64,000 nucleotides of DNA from Erwinia sp. JUb26 (GCF_003751505.1 NZ_RJVB01000001.1:310001-374000); one strand, 5' to 3'; positions 1-9,885 are shown, counted from the stretch's first letter. A program made the numbers and translations. The notes: generated by a model from the letters alone, not told the origin.

Positions 1-1219
1 GATGAGAAACCACCCGCTGATCGACGACCGGCAGCGAATCCCGCTCGGTCAGCTCCACCACCAGCTGCGGCTGTGGGTTAGCCGGCCACCACAGGCGTTG
101 CAGATCGTCAATAATGGCCCGCTCGCGGAAGTGGCTGGCGGCAACGTTGATGGCGATGTGGAATGACGATCGCATCGGCAGGTCAGGCAGATGCCGCACC
201 GTTTCACTGATGACAAAACGCGTCAGCGGGGCGATCAGGTTCTGGCGTTCGGCCAGCGGAATAAAGACGTCCGGTGGGATCCAGCCCTGGCGCGGATTGT
301 GCCAGCGCAGCAGCATCTCAATACCGTCGCACTGGCCGTTGTGGGCATTAATAAGCGGCTGACAGTAGACCATAAATTCCCGCGCGGTAATGCCGTAGCT
401 AATCTGCCAGGACAGGCTCATGCGGTTGGCCGTAGCCAGCCAGACAATATAGCCCATCAGCAGGCTGAGCAGCAGGGCCAGCGGCAGCTGTGAGGGAACG
501 GTCATCAGCGCCAGACGCGAAGGCGAGGGGCCGAACAGGGTGATAGAGAACGGATAGCGCAGGGAGGACTCGACGATGGTCACCTGGTCTTCGGCCGGAG
601 TGGCCGGTTCAATCAGCGGATTGCCGTACTCCAGACTTTGACTGCCCACGTTGAGGATCGCCCGTTCCACCCAGGGCAACGTGGGTTCCAGCAGATAGCT
701 GGTCATCAGTTCGATGTTGATGACCTGTAAAACGCCCGCGCGATTGTCTTGATCGCGCGGTGTCCACAGCAGCAGAATCGGCGAACCCTTAAGTAAATGT
801 TCATCTACCGCCAGCTGCATGCGCTGATTTTTCATCAGCAGTTCGGGATAGTTGCTGCTGAACGCGATATCGGACGGTCCGAAGATACTTGAGCAGTAGA
901 TGCGGTCGTTATCGACCAGCAGAATCGATCTGACGGTCTGCAGGACGGCCAGCTTCTCAATCAGCTTAAAGCGGATCAGTCCGCAGTCGGTACCGACCCA
1001 GCCAAGGGCATTATCGGCGGCAACATCAAGGGGGGAAAACATGCGGTCAAAGCGCTGAATGGCGTTATTAGCAAAGCTGTGAGATTGCTGCTCTATGCGG
1101 TTCTTTTCTTCCACAAACCTGAAGGTTAAGGTCAGAATGAGCACCACTGCTGCAACAACCGCCGCGATCAGCAATCGCTTGCGGCGGAACTGTCCTAAGA
1201 CTTCCTGGGACATTTGCAT
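1..1219 (-). CDS. pdeD: CSS-motif cyclic-di-GMP phosphodiesterase (PdeD-like), 3' end outside window
   Basis: Reads leftward and runs open off the window edge, so only about 406 N-terminal residues are visible. It starts with a basic stretch and a membrane segment (about residues 14-34). A periplasmic region follows with the CSS signature (IYCSSIFG), then a second membrane segment near residues 243-262, then the start of a cytoplasmic EAL domain. The ExL signature reads EML in GIEMLLRW; NVAASHF and ELTERD are also present. The family degrades c-di-GMP under control of periplasmic disulfide state. ATG at 1219 is chosen for an upstream AGGATGG. The neighbour sdaA matches E. coli order, which supports pdeD (yoaD) over other CSS paralogues. 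Confidence 0.85.
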   Translation of the reverse strand, partial: MQMSQEVLGQFRRKRLLIAAVVAAVVLILTLTFRFVEEKNRIEQQSHSFANNAIQRFDRMFSPLDVAADNALGWVGTDCGLIRFKLIEKLAVLQTVRSILLVDNDRIYCSSIFGPSDIAFSSNYPELLMKNQRMQLAVDEHLLKGSPILLLWTPRDQDNRAGVLQVINIELMTSYLLEPTLPWVERAILNVGSQSLEYGNPLIEPATPAEDQVTIVESSLRYPFSITLFGPSPSRLALMTVPSQLPLALLLSLLMGYIVWLATANRMSLSWQISYGITAREFMVYCQPLINAHNGQCDGIEMLLRWHNPRQGWIPPDVFIPLAERQNLIAPLTRFVISETVRHLPDLPMRSSFHIAINVAASHFRERAIIDDLQRLWWPANPQPQLVVELTERDSLPVVDQRVVSH

Positions 1220-1531
1220 TAGTAACCATCCTATAAGCCAGTCGCGTATACAGAGATTGAATACCGTTAATCGGCAAAACAGACATTTAGTTTAGTAGTA
1301 CTGAAGAGAAAAGCGGAATGTCTCAAAAACAGGAACTTACTCTCACAGAACGCGCTGAAACACTCTAGCCGTTTCCTGAATCAGGGGATAGCCGCCAGCT
1401 AAACTATTTTGAAGTATAGGAAAGTATAAGCGCCATCAGTTAGATGGCGCTTAGTTATTTATGGTACTAATTTTGGCACTTGACGAAAATGCGAATCAGG
1501 ACAGGGTGTCAATAACTTGCGGCAGATCTCA
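1220..1531. other. Intergenic region pdeD/sdaA
   Basis: 312 bases without a gene. It must hold the pdeD promoter (leftward) and the end of the sdaA transcript. The only clear structure is the hairpin at 1427-1453. Confidence 0.6.
1427..1453 (-). terminator. Hairpin downstream of sdaA
   Basis: Perfect 11-base-pair stem (TAAGCGCCATC / GATGGCGCTTA) with loop AGTTA, about 80 bases past the sdaA stop. No long U-run follows on the minus strand, so it may be a weak terminator or a 3'-end stabiliser. Confidence 0.5.
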
Positions 1532-2896
1532 TTAGTCACACTGAACTTTGATCGCCAGGCCGCCGCGAGATGTCTCACGATACTTGGCGTTCATATCTTT
1601 GCCGGTTTCGTACATGGTTTCGATCACCTTATCCAGCGAGACGCGCGCTTCGCTGGTACGGCGCATTGCCATACGCGCTGAGTTGATCGCTTTAACCGAA
1701 GCGATGGCGTTGCGCTCGATGCACGGCACCTGTACCTGCCCGGCAACCGGGTCGCAGGTCAGGCCCAGATTGTGCTCCATGCCAATTTCCGCCGCCACGC
1801 ACACCTGTTCCGGGCTGGCGCCCAGCAGTTCGGCCAGACCGGCCGCCGCCATCGAGCAGGCTACACCGACCTCGCCCTGACAGCCGACTTCCGCACCGGA
1901 AATCGAGGCGTTCATTTTATACAGGATGCCGATCGCCCCGGCGGCCATGAAGTAGCGGATAAAAATATCCGGGCTGACCGATTCAATAAAGTGGTCATAG
2001 TAGGCCAGCACCGCAGGCACGATGCCGCAGGCGCCGTTGGTGGGCGCAGTGACGACGCGTCCACCGGCTGCGTTTTCTTCGTTAACCGCAAGCGCAAACA
2101 TATTCACCCAGTCGATCACGATCATCGGATCGCTGGAAAGCTTGTCGGAAGACACTAGCAGGCGACGCAGCGCGGAAGCGCGGCGCGGCACGCGTAGCGG
2201 ACCCGGCAGCACGCCTTCGGTATTCAGGCCACGATCGATACAGTCGCGCATGGTTTGCCAGACATCGGAAAAATAGCGCTCGATGTCCGCGCGACTGTGC
2301 ACCGCCAGCTCGTTTTTCATCACCATTCCCGACAGGGAAAGGCCGGTATGCTGGCAGTGGTCCAGCATCTCTTTCGCTGAATTAAACGGGTAGGGTACCG
2401 AAATTTCATTCAGCGCGGTTTGGCCGAAGTTCTCTTCATCAACGATGAAGCCGCCGCCGACTGAATAGTAGGTTTTGCTGTAGATTTTCAGATCGCCGGC
2501 ATAAGCATGAATGCTCATGCCGTTTTCGTGCAGTGACAGGTTGTCGCTGCGGAACACCATGCCGCCCTCACGCGGGAAGTCCACTTCGTGAGCACCGTTC
2601 GCCAGCAGCAGACGCTGGCGATCTTCCACGTCACGGATGAACGCCGGGATACTGTCGATATCGACGCTTTCCGGCGAGGCACCCGACAGGCCCATGATAA
2701 TGGCGATGTCGGTATGGTGGCCTTTACCGGTCAGCGACAGCGAGCCGTAAACGTCCACCGCAATACGCGTGACGGAGGAGAGCTGGCGGCTGGCCACCAG
2801 ATCGTCGACAAACTGTTTGCCGGCTTTCATTGGACCAACCGTATGGGAACTCGACGGGCCGATGCCGATCTTAAACATGTCGAAAACGCTAATCAC
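1532..2896 (-). CDS. sdaA: L-serine dehydratase (L-serine deaminase I)
   Basis: Converts L-serine to pyruvate and ammonia with an oxygen-labile [4Fe-4S] cluster; cytoplasmic. The 454-residue protein has the N-terminal serine dehydratase beta domain (SSSHTVGPMKAG near residue 15) and the C-terminal alpha domain. Its cluster cysteines lie in GVACSMAAAG, LGLTCDPVAG and VPCIERN. The start is GTG at 2896, preceded by AAGGAG eight bases upstream. Length equals the E. coli enzyme. Flanked by pdeD and nudL as in E. coli. Confidence 0.97.
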   Translation of the reverse strand: MISVFDMFKIGIGPSSSHTVGPMKAGKQFVDDLVASRQLSSVTRIAVDVYGSLSLTGKGHHTDIAIIMGLSGASPESVDIDSIPAFIRDVEDRQRLLLANGAHEVDFPREGGMVFRSDNLSLHENGMSIHAYAGDLKIYSKTYYSVGGGFIVDEENFGQTALNEISVPYPFNSAKEMLDHCQHTGLSLSGMVMKNELAVHSRADIERYFSDVWQTMRDCIDRGLNTEGVLPGPLRVPRRASALRRLLVSSDKLSSDPMIVIDWVNMFALAVNEENAAGGRVVTAPTNGACGIVPAVLAYYDHFIESVSPDIFIRYFMAAGAIGILYKMNASISGAEVGCQGEVGVACSMAAAGLAELLGASPEQVCVAAEIGMEHNLGLTCDPVAGQVQVPCIERNAIASVKAINSARMAMRRTSEARVSLDKVIETMYETGKDMNAKYRETSRGGLAIKVQCD

Positions 2897-3066
2897 GCGA
2901 TACGCTCCTTAACAATATTACGCACTGGACGATGCTCACAAAAAAGATGAATTGGGTGAAATATAAATGAAAAGCCGCCGCCTTGCAGTGATTTGGATCG
3001 TCATCCTGCAAAAAAGCAGTTAAAAATAAGGCAAAGATGAAGTTCAGACCGATATGAGGCTGTATT

Positions 3067-3654
3067 TTAGCCGTTTTGCGCGGATTTTTCCACCTGAAGG
3101 CTCAGGCGGCGAATAATACCGGCCGTCATTCCCCAGATAAAATAGTCATCGTACCAGGAGAGCCAGACGCGGTGGTGAAGCCCGCCGCGATGCACGTCCA
3201 GCGGCTGGTAGCGGCCCAGGCGCAGCGCTTCTTCCAGCGGCATTTCGAACACCGACTCAACCTCGCCCTCATTAGGGTAAAAGCGCAGCCCCGGGGGGAT
3301 AATGCCGATAACTGGCGTGACCTGAAATCCGGTGCTGCTGGTGACCGGCGGCAGCACACCGATCACCTTAACGGCCTCCGGCGGGATCGCCACTTCTTCC
3401 TGAGCTTCGCGCAGCGCGGTGATCACCAGTGATTCATCCTCGGCGTCGCGCATGCCGCCGGGAAAGGCAACCTGACCGGCGTGCTTACGCAGGCTGGCCG
3501 ACCGCCGCGTCAGCAGCAGCGTCGGGCAGGGATGAGCCACGATTGGCACCAGCACCGCCGCCTGGCGGCGCGGCAGCGTCACGTTCTCCACCGGTGGCGG
3601 CTGCAGAATAAAACGCGACAAAAAGCGTTGTAGAGGGGGGTTACGGCTGCTCAT
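3067..3654 (-). CDS. nudL: CoA pyrophosphatase, Nudix family
   Basis: Nudix hydrolase of 195 residues (formerly YeaB), predicted to split CoA-type dinucleoside diphosphates. The CoA-specific UPF0035 motif ([21 protein letters not shown] region, about residues 50-68) is directly followed by the Nudix box, with REAQEEVAI as its metal-binding core. Its start overlaps the 3' end of pabB by 14 bases, so the two are probably translationally coupled. E. coli has the same pair. Confidence 0.93.
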   Translation of the reverse strand: MSSRNPPLQRFLSRFILQPPPVENVTLPRRQAAVLVPIVAHPCPTLLLTRRSASLRKHAGQVAFPGGMRDAEDESLVITALREAQEEVAIPPEAVKVIGVLPPVTSSTGFQVTPVIGIIPPGLRFYPNEGEVESVFEMPLEEALRLGRYQPLDVHRGGLHHRVWLSWYDDYFIWGMTAGIIRRLSLQVEKSAQNG

Positions 3655-5011
3655 CGAACGGCGCCTCCAGGCAGGGCAAAATGCGGTTCACCTTATCGAA
3701 GGTTTCCTGATATTCCGCGGCCTCATCGCTGTCGGCCACAACGCCGCCGCCTGCTGCACAGTAGAGATTTCCTCGTTCCGCGATCAGCGTGCGGATGGTG
3801 ATGCTGGTATCCATATTCCCACAGGCGCTGAGATAGCCAATGCTGCCGCACCAGGCGTTGCGACGCTGCGGCTCCAGTTCTTCAATAATTTCCATCGCAC
3901 GAACTTTCGGTGCGCCGGTTATTGAACCGCCGGGGAAGCTGGCGCGCAGCAGATCGCACGCCGACAGTCCTGCCTTCAGTCGCGCGGTAATGGTGCTGAC
4001 GAGGTGGTGTACCGCCGGGAATGGTTCCACCACAAACAGTTCCGGCACGTTGACGCTGCCCGGCACCGCGACCCGGCCAATATCGTTGCGAAGTAAATCG
4101 ACGATCATCAGATTTTCACTGCGATCCTTCGGCGAATTGGCCAGCCTGACGGCCTGATCCCGATCGGCCTGTGGATCGGCAAGGCGCGGCAGCGTACCTT
4201 TTATCGGACGGGTCTGGATATCACCGTCCTGCAGGCGGATAAAACGCTCCGGCGACAGGCTCAGGATTGCGCTGTCGGGCAGGCGAATAAAAGCGCTGAA
4301 CGGCGCGCGGTTGGCGCGGCAAAGGCGGGTAAATGCCTGCCATTCACTGCCCTGATAAGGGGCCTGGAAGCGCTGGGCCAGATTCACCTGATAGCAGTCC
4401 CCGGAAAGCAGCCACTGCTGCACCCGGCGGAATTTCTCACCGTACTCTTCGCGCGACATGTTCGCCTGCCAGCCGCCGGTCAGCTGGAACGGCTCTGTTG
4501 CGGCGGGGCGCTGAGCCTCAAGCCAGCGGAGGCGCTGCGCGATATTACCGTAAGCGACCAGCGTCAGCTTTTGCAGGTGATGATCGGCGATCAGCGCCCA
4601 ATCATAAATCCCGACGGCCATATCGGCGGTAGTTAACTGTTTTTCGGCGAGGACGGGAAGCGTTTCGAACCGGCGGCCAAGATCGTAGCCAAAAAGCCCG
4701 AGCGCACCGCCCTGAAACGGCAAATCGTCTTGCGGTGTGGCCCGCATTGCGGCGCGGTCCAGCTCTGCTGCCAGCAGGCTGAGCGGGTCGTCGGTGGAAC
4801 GTCTCACCGTGCCGCTTTCGTCGATTTCGGTCTGCTCGCCGCGCGTTGTCAGGGTACAGCGCGGGTCCGCCACCAGAATATCAAAGCGGTTATCGCTGTG
4901 CTCGGCAAAGCCGGAGTGCAGCAGCATTGCCCACGGCAAATGCGCCAGCGCGGCAAACTGATGCTCGACGGCATCCGGCGTATACTTCAGTGAATGTAGA
5001 ACAGGCAGCAT
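3641..5011 (-). CDS. pabB: Aminodeoxychorismate synthase component I
   Basis: With the glutaminase PabA, converts chorismate to 4-amino-4-deoxychorismate for folate synthesis. The 456 residues match the family (453 in E. coli). An N-terminal anthranilate-synthase-I-type domain precedes the chorismate-binding domain. The TRPIKGT motif holds the PabB-type active-site lysine, which distinguishes it from Trp[12 protein letters not shown] is also present. Divergent from yoaH, overlapping nudL. Confidence 0.96.
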   Translation of the reverse strand: MLPVLHSLKYTPDAVEHQFAALAHLPWAMLLHSGFAEHSDNRFDILVADPRCTLTTRGEQTEIDESGTVRRSTDDPLSLLAAELDRAAMRATPQDDLPFQGGALGLFGYDLGRRFETLPVLAEKQLTTADMAVGIYDWALIADHHLQKLTLVAYGNIAQRLRWLEAQRPAATEPFQLTGGWQANMSREEYGEKFRRVQQWLLSGDCYQVNLAQRFQAPYQGSEWQAFTRLCRANRAPFSAFIRLPDSAILSLSPERFIRLQDGDIQTRPIKGTLPRLADPQADRDQAVRLANSPKDRSENLMIVDLLRNDIGRVAVPGSVNVPELFVVEPFPAVHHLVSTITARLKAGLSACDLLRASFPGGSITGAPKVRAMEIIEELEPQRRNAWCGSIGYLSACGNMDTSITIRTLIAERGNLYCAAGGGVVADSDEAAEYQETFDKVNRILPCLEAPFDEQP

Positions 5012-5127
5012 AATTCTTCAGCAGGGTGATTCGTTACAGGGGTGCAAGCCTGGCATATTTTTCTGCCGCTGGCATCTCTTTGTCACTCGTGAAATAATCC
5101 GCGCCGCATCAGCCCTCAGGAGTCACT

Positions 5128-5355
5128 ATGTTTACAGGATTACCCGCGCTTTCACATGAACAGCAGCAGCAGGCTGTCGACCGCATTCACCAGCTGATGT
5201 CCGAAGGTTTGACCAGCGGCCAGGCCATTGCCATGGTGGCGGAAGAGATCCGCAGTACGCACACCGGCGGCCACATTGCAGTGATGTTTGACGATGAAGA
5301 CGACGAGCATCATGCCGATAGTCAGGATGATGAAGACGACGAAGAAGACTACTGA
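5128..5355 (+). CDS. yoaH: UPF0181 family protein YoaH
   Basis: Small 75-residue protein of unknown function. The N-terminal half ([20 protein letters not shown] ...) is conserved as UPF0181. The C-terminus is extremely acidic: nearly all of the last 25 residues are Asp, Glu or His (DDEDDEHH ... DDEDDEEDY). It is longer than the 59-residue E. coli protein because of this tail. AGGAG precedes the ATG. Divergent from pabB. Confidence 0.88.
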   Translation: MFTGLPALSHEQQQQAVDRIHQLMSEGLTSGQAIAMVAEEIRSTHTGGHIAVMFDDEDDEHHADSQDDEDDEEDY

Positions 5356-5361
5356 TGTGAA

Positions 5362-5384
5362 GCCCCTGTCACCGGGACAGGGGC
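5362..5384. terminator. Convergent hairpin between yoaH and yoaB
   Basis: Nine-base-pair GC-rich stem (GCCCCTGTC / GACAGGGGC) with loop ACCGG in the 34-base gap between converging genes. T-runs are poor on both sides. Confidence 0.5.
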
Positions 5385-5389
5385 ACGGA

Positions 5390-5734
5390 TTACTTAGCTG
5401 CCACCACTTTGATTTCAACCAGATACTTAGGGTTCATTAGCCCGGCGTGAACGGTACAGCGTACCGGCGCGTTACCCGGCGACACCCAGGCATCCCAGGC
5501 GCGGTTCATCGCGGCAAAATCTTCCTTGTTTACCAGAAAAATTGTGGCATCCAGAATGCGGCTCTTGTCCGAACCCACGCGCGTCAGGATGCGGTCGATC
5601 ACCGCCAGCGCATTTGCCGTTTGCGCCTCAGCATCCTCATCCAGATTTTCCGGCACGCTGGTGTAATACACCACGTCATTATGAATGACGGCTTCAGACA
5701 TCCGGTGTTCCGGATCGATACGTTCAATGGTCAT
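5390..5734 (-). CDS. yoaB: RidA/YjgF family protein YoaB
   Basis: 114 residues of the Rid family, which hydrolyse reactive enamine/imine intermediates. The position opposite yoaA and the sequence (TIERIDPEHRMSEAVIHNDVVYYTS) indicate the YoaB branch. The C-terminal RCTVHAGLMNPKYLVEIK has the family's conserved Arg of the imine-binding site. Single gene, convergent with yoaH; its substrate is not known from sequence. Confidence 0.88.
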   Translation of the reverse strand: MTIERIDPEHRMSEAVIHNDVVYYTSVPENLDEDAEAQTANALAVIDRILTRVGSDKSRILDATIFLVNKEDFAAMNRAWDAWVSPGNAPVRCTVHAGLMNPKYLVEIKVVAAK

Positions 5735-5916
5735 GCGTTTTCCTTTTTACACTGTAATCACCGGCGCTAGCCTGGCATAAACCGCGGTGTGAGTCACCTG
5801 CGGCGGGGCGTTGCGCAGTCTGATGCTCGGCAGGCCGTTAATATTGAAAACCATCGTGAATAAAAAAACAGAAATAAAAGATATTTACTGGAATATTAGT
5901 GTTAAGGTTGTTTCTC

Positions 5917-6051
5917 TTAAATAAAAAAATGAAGGTTATTATCTACAATTTCAAACTTATCTGCCCATCGTGCTTCAGCATCCAGTACCGCTTTTCTCAT
6001 CTTGATATCACCAAGTTGAATCCTTATGGTGCTAAGTGCATATTTTGTAAA
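5917..6051 (-). pseudogene. Possible decayed reading frame
   Basis: An open stretch of 44 codons ending at a TAA at 5917-5919. The last 27 codons can start at ATG 6000 and read MRKAVLDAEARWADKFEIV..., which has protein-like composition. There is no ribosome site, and a stop closes the frame just upstream. Family unknown; it may be chance. Confidence 0.25.
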
Positions 6052-6388
6052 TCAATTATGACGGCCAGTCTGTAAATATTACGGTTTTATTTCATTAATC
6101 CGTACCGTCCAGCCTTACTACCCGACCATTCAAACTGCTAGTTGTTAAAGATCGCTGTTGGTCATGTGCGCCCGTGATAGCGCCTGATGTGCTTGATAAT
6201 CGAAGGCATTCAGGTGGCTCAACGGGTTGTTTTGACAGCCAGCGGATCGTTCTGCTTTGCTGTCTGGACAGCCATTAAGGCAAACTAAACTGACATGTTA
6301 TGCCACTATTCACGCCACCTGCTGAAGTCATCCCGTCATTAATTCATTCTAACTTATTGATTCCTGTAATTTTGCATCCTGCGGGTAA

Positions 6389-6407
6389 TACTGACATAAT
6401 TACAGTA
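6389..6407. promoter_or_regulatory. LexA-like inverted repeat before yoaA
   Basis: TACTG-N9-CAGTA, 25 bases before the yoaA start. A true LexA box is CTG-N10-CAG, so this one is a base short. Regulatory role uncertain. Confidence 0.35.
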
Positions 6408-6432
6408 GTTTCTTTCCGGCAGTGAGGAATAT

Positions 6433-8331
6433 GTGGTAGACGATTTTGCAATCGACGGCGCTCTGGCGCAGGCGATCCCCGGTTTTAAACCGCGTGAACC
6501 CCAGCGGGTTATGGCTGCGGCGGTGGCGAAAGCTATCGACATGCGCGGCGAACTGGTCGTGGAAGCCGGTACCGGCACCGGGAAAACCTACGCCTACCTG
6601 GCACCCGCGCTGCGATCCGGGAAAAAAGTCATTGTCTCCACCGGGTCGAAAGCCCTGCAGGATCAGCTCTACAGCCGCGATCTGCCCACGGTCGCTAAAG
6701 CCCTCAAATTCAAAGGCACGCTGGCACTGCTTAAAGGCCGCTCCAACTATCTGTGTCTTGAACGCCTTGAGCAGCAGTCGATGGCCGGGGGCGAACTCGC
6801 CGTGCAGGCGATGAGCGACCTGGTGCATCTGCGCGGCTGGTCCAGTGAAACCATCGACGGGGACATCAGTACCTGCGGCGGCGTGGCGGAAGACAGCACC
6901 ATCTGGCCGCTGGTCACCAGCACCAACGACAACTGCCTGGGCAGCGACTGCCCACAGTATAAAGACTGCTTCGTGGTCAAAGCGCGACGTAAGGCGATGG
7001 ATGCCGACGTGGTGGTGGTCAATCATCATCTCTTCCTGGCCGATATGGTGGTGAAAGAGAGCGGTTTCGCCGAGCTGATCCCGGAAGCCGACGTGATGAT
7101 CTTTGATGAAGCGCATCAGGTGCCGGATATTGCCAGCCAGTATTTTGGTCAGCAGCTTTCCAGCCGCCAGCTCCTCGATCTGGCCAAAGACATTACCATC
7201 GCCTACCGCACAGAAATCCGCGATGTGCAGCAGCTGCAAAAATCGGCCGACAGGCTGGCGCAAAGTGCGCAGGATTTTCGCCTGGCGCTGGGCGATCCGG
7301 GTTTTCGCGGCAACCTGCGCGAGCTGCTAGGCGATCCCCATGTGCAGCGGGCGCTGCTGCTGCTGGATGATGCGCTGGAGCTGTGCTACGACGTTGCCAA
7401 ACTGTCGCTGGGCCGCTCGGCGCTGCTGGATGCGGCTTTCGAGCGCGCGGCGCTCTATCGTGGCAGACTGAAGCGGCTGAAGGATGTTTCGCAGCCGGGC
7501 TTCAGCTACTGGTACGAATGCAACTCACGGCACTTTATTCTTGCACTGACGCCGCTTTCCGTCTCCGATCGCTTCCGCGAAGTGATGGAAGAGCGCCCGG
7601 CCAGCTGGATCTTCACTTCAGCAACGCTGGCCGTTAACGAGCAGGTCACCCACTTCGTTGAGCGCCTGGGGGTTGAAAAGGCAGAAACGCTGATCCTCGA
7701 CAGTCCGTTTGACTATTCTCGCCAGGCGCTGCTGTGCGTTCCGCGCAACCTGCCTTCGCCCAATCAGCCCGGTGGCGCGCGACAGCTGGCGCGTATGCTG
7801 CGGCCGCTGATCGAAGCCAATAACGGGCGCTGCTTCTTCCTCTGCACCTCCCACCAGGTGATGCGCGATCTGGCCGCTGAATTTCGCGCCACGCTCACTC
7901 TGCCGGTGCTGCTGCAGGGGGAAACCAGCAAGGGCCAGCTGCTGAAGCAGTTTATTGCCGCCGGTAATGCGTTGCTGGTCGCCACCAGTAGCTTCTGGGA
8001 AGGGGTGGACGTGCGGGGTGATGCGCTGTCGCTGGTGATCATCGATAAGCTGCCGTTTACCTCGCCCGACGATCCCCTGCTGAAAGCCAGGATGGAAGAC
8101 TGCAAGCTGCGCGGCGGCGATCCGTTCGATCAGGTACAGCTTCCGGATGCGGTGATCACCCTCAAGCAGGGAGTTGGCCGCCTGATCCGCGACGTTGACG
8201 ATCGCGGCGTGCTGGTGATTTGCGATAACCGTCTGGTGATGCGGCCTTACGGCGCGGTGTTTCTGAACAGTTTACCGCCCACGCCGCGTACGCGAGATAT
8301 CGCCCGGGCGGCAGCGTTTCTCACGCCATAA
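6433..8331 (+). CDS. yoaA: ATP-dependent DNA helicase YoaA (DinG/XPD-like)
   Basis: Superfamily-2, XPD-type 5'-3' helicase that in E. coli works with the HolC (chi) subunit at damaged forks. 632 residues against 636 in E. coli. Visible motifs are Walker A (EAGTGTGKTYAYL, about 37-49), a four-cysteine Fe-S region (YLCLERL, TCGGVAED, NCLGSDCPQYKDCF), DEAH at 225-228, and the C-terminal QGVGRLIRD. GTG at 6433 is chosen because the following residues match E. coli YoaA from position 1; GAGG lies upstream. Confidence 0.95.
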   Translation: MVDDFAIDGALAQAIPGFKPREPQRVMAAAVAKAIDMRGELVVEAGTGTGKTYAYLAPALRSGKKVIVSTGSKALQDQLYSRDLPTVAKALKFKGTLALLKGRSNYLCLERLEQQSMAGGELAVQAMSDLVHLRGWSSETIDGDISTCGGVAEDSTIWPLVTSTNDNCLGSDCPQYKDCFVVKARRKAMDADVVVVNHHLFLADMVVKESGFAELIPEADVMIFDEAHQVPDIASQYFGQQLSSRQLLDLAKDITIAYRTEIRDVQQLQKSADRLAQSAQDFRLALGDPGFRGNLRELLGDPHVQRALLLLDDALELCYDVAKLSLGRSALLDAAFERAALYRGRLKRLKDVSQPGFSYWYECNSRHFILALTPLSVSDRFREVMEERPASWIFTSATLAVNEQVTHFVERLGVEKAETLILDSPFDYSRQALLCVPRNLPSPNQPGGARQLARMLRPLIEANNGRCFFLCTSHQVMRDLAAEFRATLTLPVLLQGETSKGQLLKQFIAAGNALLVATSSFWEGVDVRGDALSLVIIDKLPFTSPDDPLLKARMEDCKLRGGDPFDQVQLPDAVITLKQGVGRLIRDVDDRGVLVICDNRLVMRPYGAVFLNSLPPTPRTRDIARAAAFLTP

Positions 8332-8400
8332 CGCAGCAGTCATCAAAACGGCGCGCTTTGTGATATCATTCGCGCCGAAATTTTTCTCCCTGAGGTTGCA

Positions 8401-9102
8401 ATGTCCACGCGAATTTTAGCCATTGATACGGCCACGGAAGCCTGTTCGGTTGCCCTGCTGAATAACCAGCAGCGACTGGCTCATTTTGAACTCTGCCCGC
8501 GGGAACATACCCAGCGTATCCTCCCGATGGTGCAGGACATTCTACAGCAGGGCGGCGTGGCGCTGAAGGATCTCGATGCCTTGGCGTTCGGTCGCGGTCC
8601 CGGCAGTTTTACCGGCGTTCGTATCGGGATTGGCATTGCGCAGGGGCTGGCGCTCGGAGCGGAGCTGCCGCTAATTGGCGTTTCCACGCTGAAAACCATG
8701 GCGCAGGGCGCTTTCCGCGTAAGCGGCGCAACACGGGTACTGGCGGCGATTGATGCCCGCATGGGTGAAGTCTACTGGGCCGAGTATCAGCGCGATGAGC
8801 AGGGGATCTGGCACGGTGAAGAGAGCGAAGCCGTGCTCACTCCGCAGGCAGCGGGTGAGCGTATGGCAGCCCTGAGCGGGGAATGGTCCTGCGTGGGCAC
8901 CGGCTGGAAGGCCTGGCCTGAGCTGGCCGAAAACAGCCATCTGGTGTTAACTACAAGTGAGGTGGAGTTGCCTGCCGCAGAGGACATGTTGATTCTTGCT
9001 GCGCAGGCGCTGGCCGCGGGGGAAACCGTCGCACCGGAGCATGCAGAACCGACCTATTTACGTAATGAAGTGACATGGAAAAAATTACCGGGCCGCGAGT
9101 GA
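8401..9102 (+). CDS. tsaB: tRNA threonylcarbamoyladenosine biosynthesis protein TsaB
   Basis: 233-residue ASKHA-fold protein (YeaZ). It scaffolds TsaD and TsaE for t6A37 modification of ANN-decoding tRNAs. The N-terminus [19 protein letters not shown] and the [13 protein letters not shown] motif are typical. It lies 69 bases after yoaA, as in E. coli, and is essential in most bacteria. TGAGGTTGCA precedes the ATG. Confidence 0.96.
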   Translation: MSTRILAIDTATEACSVALLNNQQRLAHFELCPREHTQRILPMVQDILQQGGVALKDLDALAFGRGPGSFTGVRIGIGIAQGLALGAELPLIGVSTLKTMAQGAFRVSGATRVLAAIDARMGEVYWAEYQRDEQGIWHGEESEAVLTPQAAGERMAALSGEWSCVGTGWKAWPELAENSHLVLTTSEVELPAAEDMLILAAQALAAGETVAPEHAEPTYLRNEVTWKKLPGRE

Positions 9103-9159
9103 GTCGCAGCAACTATTTCACCACGGTGCAGTCATAGCAACAGTACCTGGGAGAATCTT

Positions 9160-9756
9160 ATGCGTAAATCTCGTTTTTGGCAGTTGAGTGGTTTGTTATT
9201 AACGTCCTTGCTGCTTTCAGGCTGCGTGACCGTACCTGATTCGGTGAAGGGCACGTCGGCTATGCCGCAGCAGGATCTGGTGCGCGTGCTGAATGCGCCA
9301 CAGCTTTACGTCGGGCAGGAGTCACGCTTCGGCGGTAAAGTGGTGAGCGTCAGTAACAAGAACGGCATGACCCGTCTTGAGATCGCCGCCATGCGCCTTG
9401 ATGATACGGCCCGACCGATCCTCGGATCGGCAACGATTGGCCGCGTCTATGCGGATATCAACGGCTTTGTCGATCCGATTAACTTCAACGATCAGATGGT
9501 GACCGTGGTTGGCCCGATCGCCGGAGTTGAAAAGGGCAAGATCGGCGATGCGAACTACAACTATGTGGTGGTGAGAGTCACCGGCTATCAGCGCTGGCAT
9601 AAGGTCCAGCAGGTGGTTGCGGCGCCACAGCCAATCGACCCGTGGATCTGGTATGGTCCCGGTTATGGTCGTCGTCACGGCGGTTACTGGGGTCCACCTC
9701 CGTGGGGGTACTATGCCCCGGCTCCGTCGCAGGTTCAGACCATCCTGACTGAATAG
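9160..9756 (+). CDS. yeaY: Slp family outer-membrane lipoprotein YeaY
   Basis: 198 residues with a lipoprotein signal peptide: lipobox LLSGC puts the lipidated Cys at residue 22. The following residue is not Asp, which suggests sorting to the outer membrane. The body is a Slp-family beta domain. The C-terminus is rich in Tyr, Gly, Trp and Pro ([20 protein letters not shown]). In E. coli this gene also follows tsaB. Function unknown; Slp relatives are starvation- and acid-induced. Confidence 0.9.
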   Translation: MRKSRFWQLSGLLLTSLLLSGCVTVPDSVKGTSAMPQQDLVRVLNAPQLYVGQESRFGGKVVSVSNKNGMTRLEIAAMRLDDTARPILGSATIGRVYADINGFVDPINFNDQMVTVVGPIAGVEKGKIGDANYNYVVVRVTGYQRWHKVQQVVAAPQPIDPWIWYGPGYGRRHGGYWGPPPWGYYAPAPSQVQTILTE

Positions 9757-9778
9757 TGGCGCTGTAGCGAATTTTCAC

Positions 9779-9817
9779 GGCATATCCGCTGTGTTTCAGC
9801 GGGTATGCCTTTTTTTT
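9779..9817 (+). terminator. Rho-independent terminator after yeaY
   Basis: Thirteen-pair stem (GGCATATCCGCTG / CAGCGGGTATGCC, one G-U pair), loop TGTTT, then eight T. Confidence 0.85.
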
Positions 9818-9885
9818 GGTTACTTTTCTCCCGGTGAGAAATTTTTAGTGATGGGCTTCGCAACCTCAAAACGGAGAGCTGAGCA

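Larger units (their letters stand above)
5735..6432. other. Long AT-rich intergenic region yoaB/yoaA
   Basis: 698 bases with no intact gene. Positions about 5850-6110 are clearly more AT-rich than the flanks. Two short open stretches on the minus strand (5917-6051, 6145-6297) look like protein remnants but match nothing I recognise. The right end holds an inverted repeat just before yoaA. Confidence 0.6.

Noticed and set aside
6400-7263. 287-codon minus-strand ORF opposite yoaA
   Set aside because: Antisense to the helicase motifs; no start site or family similarity.
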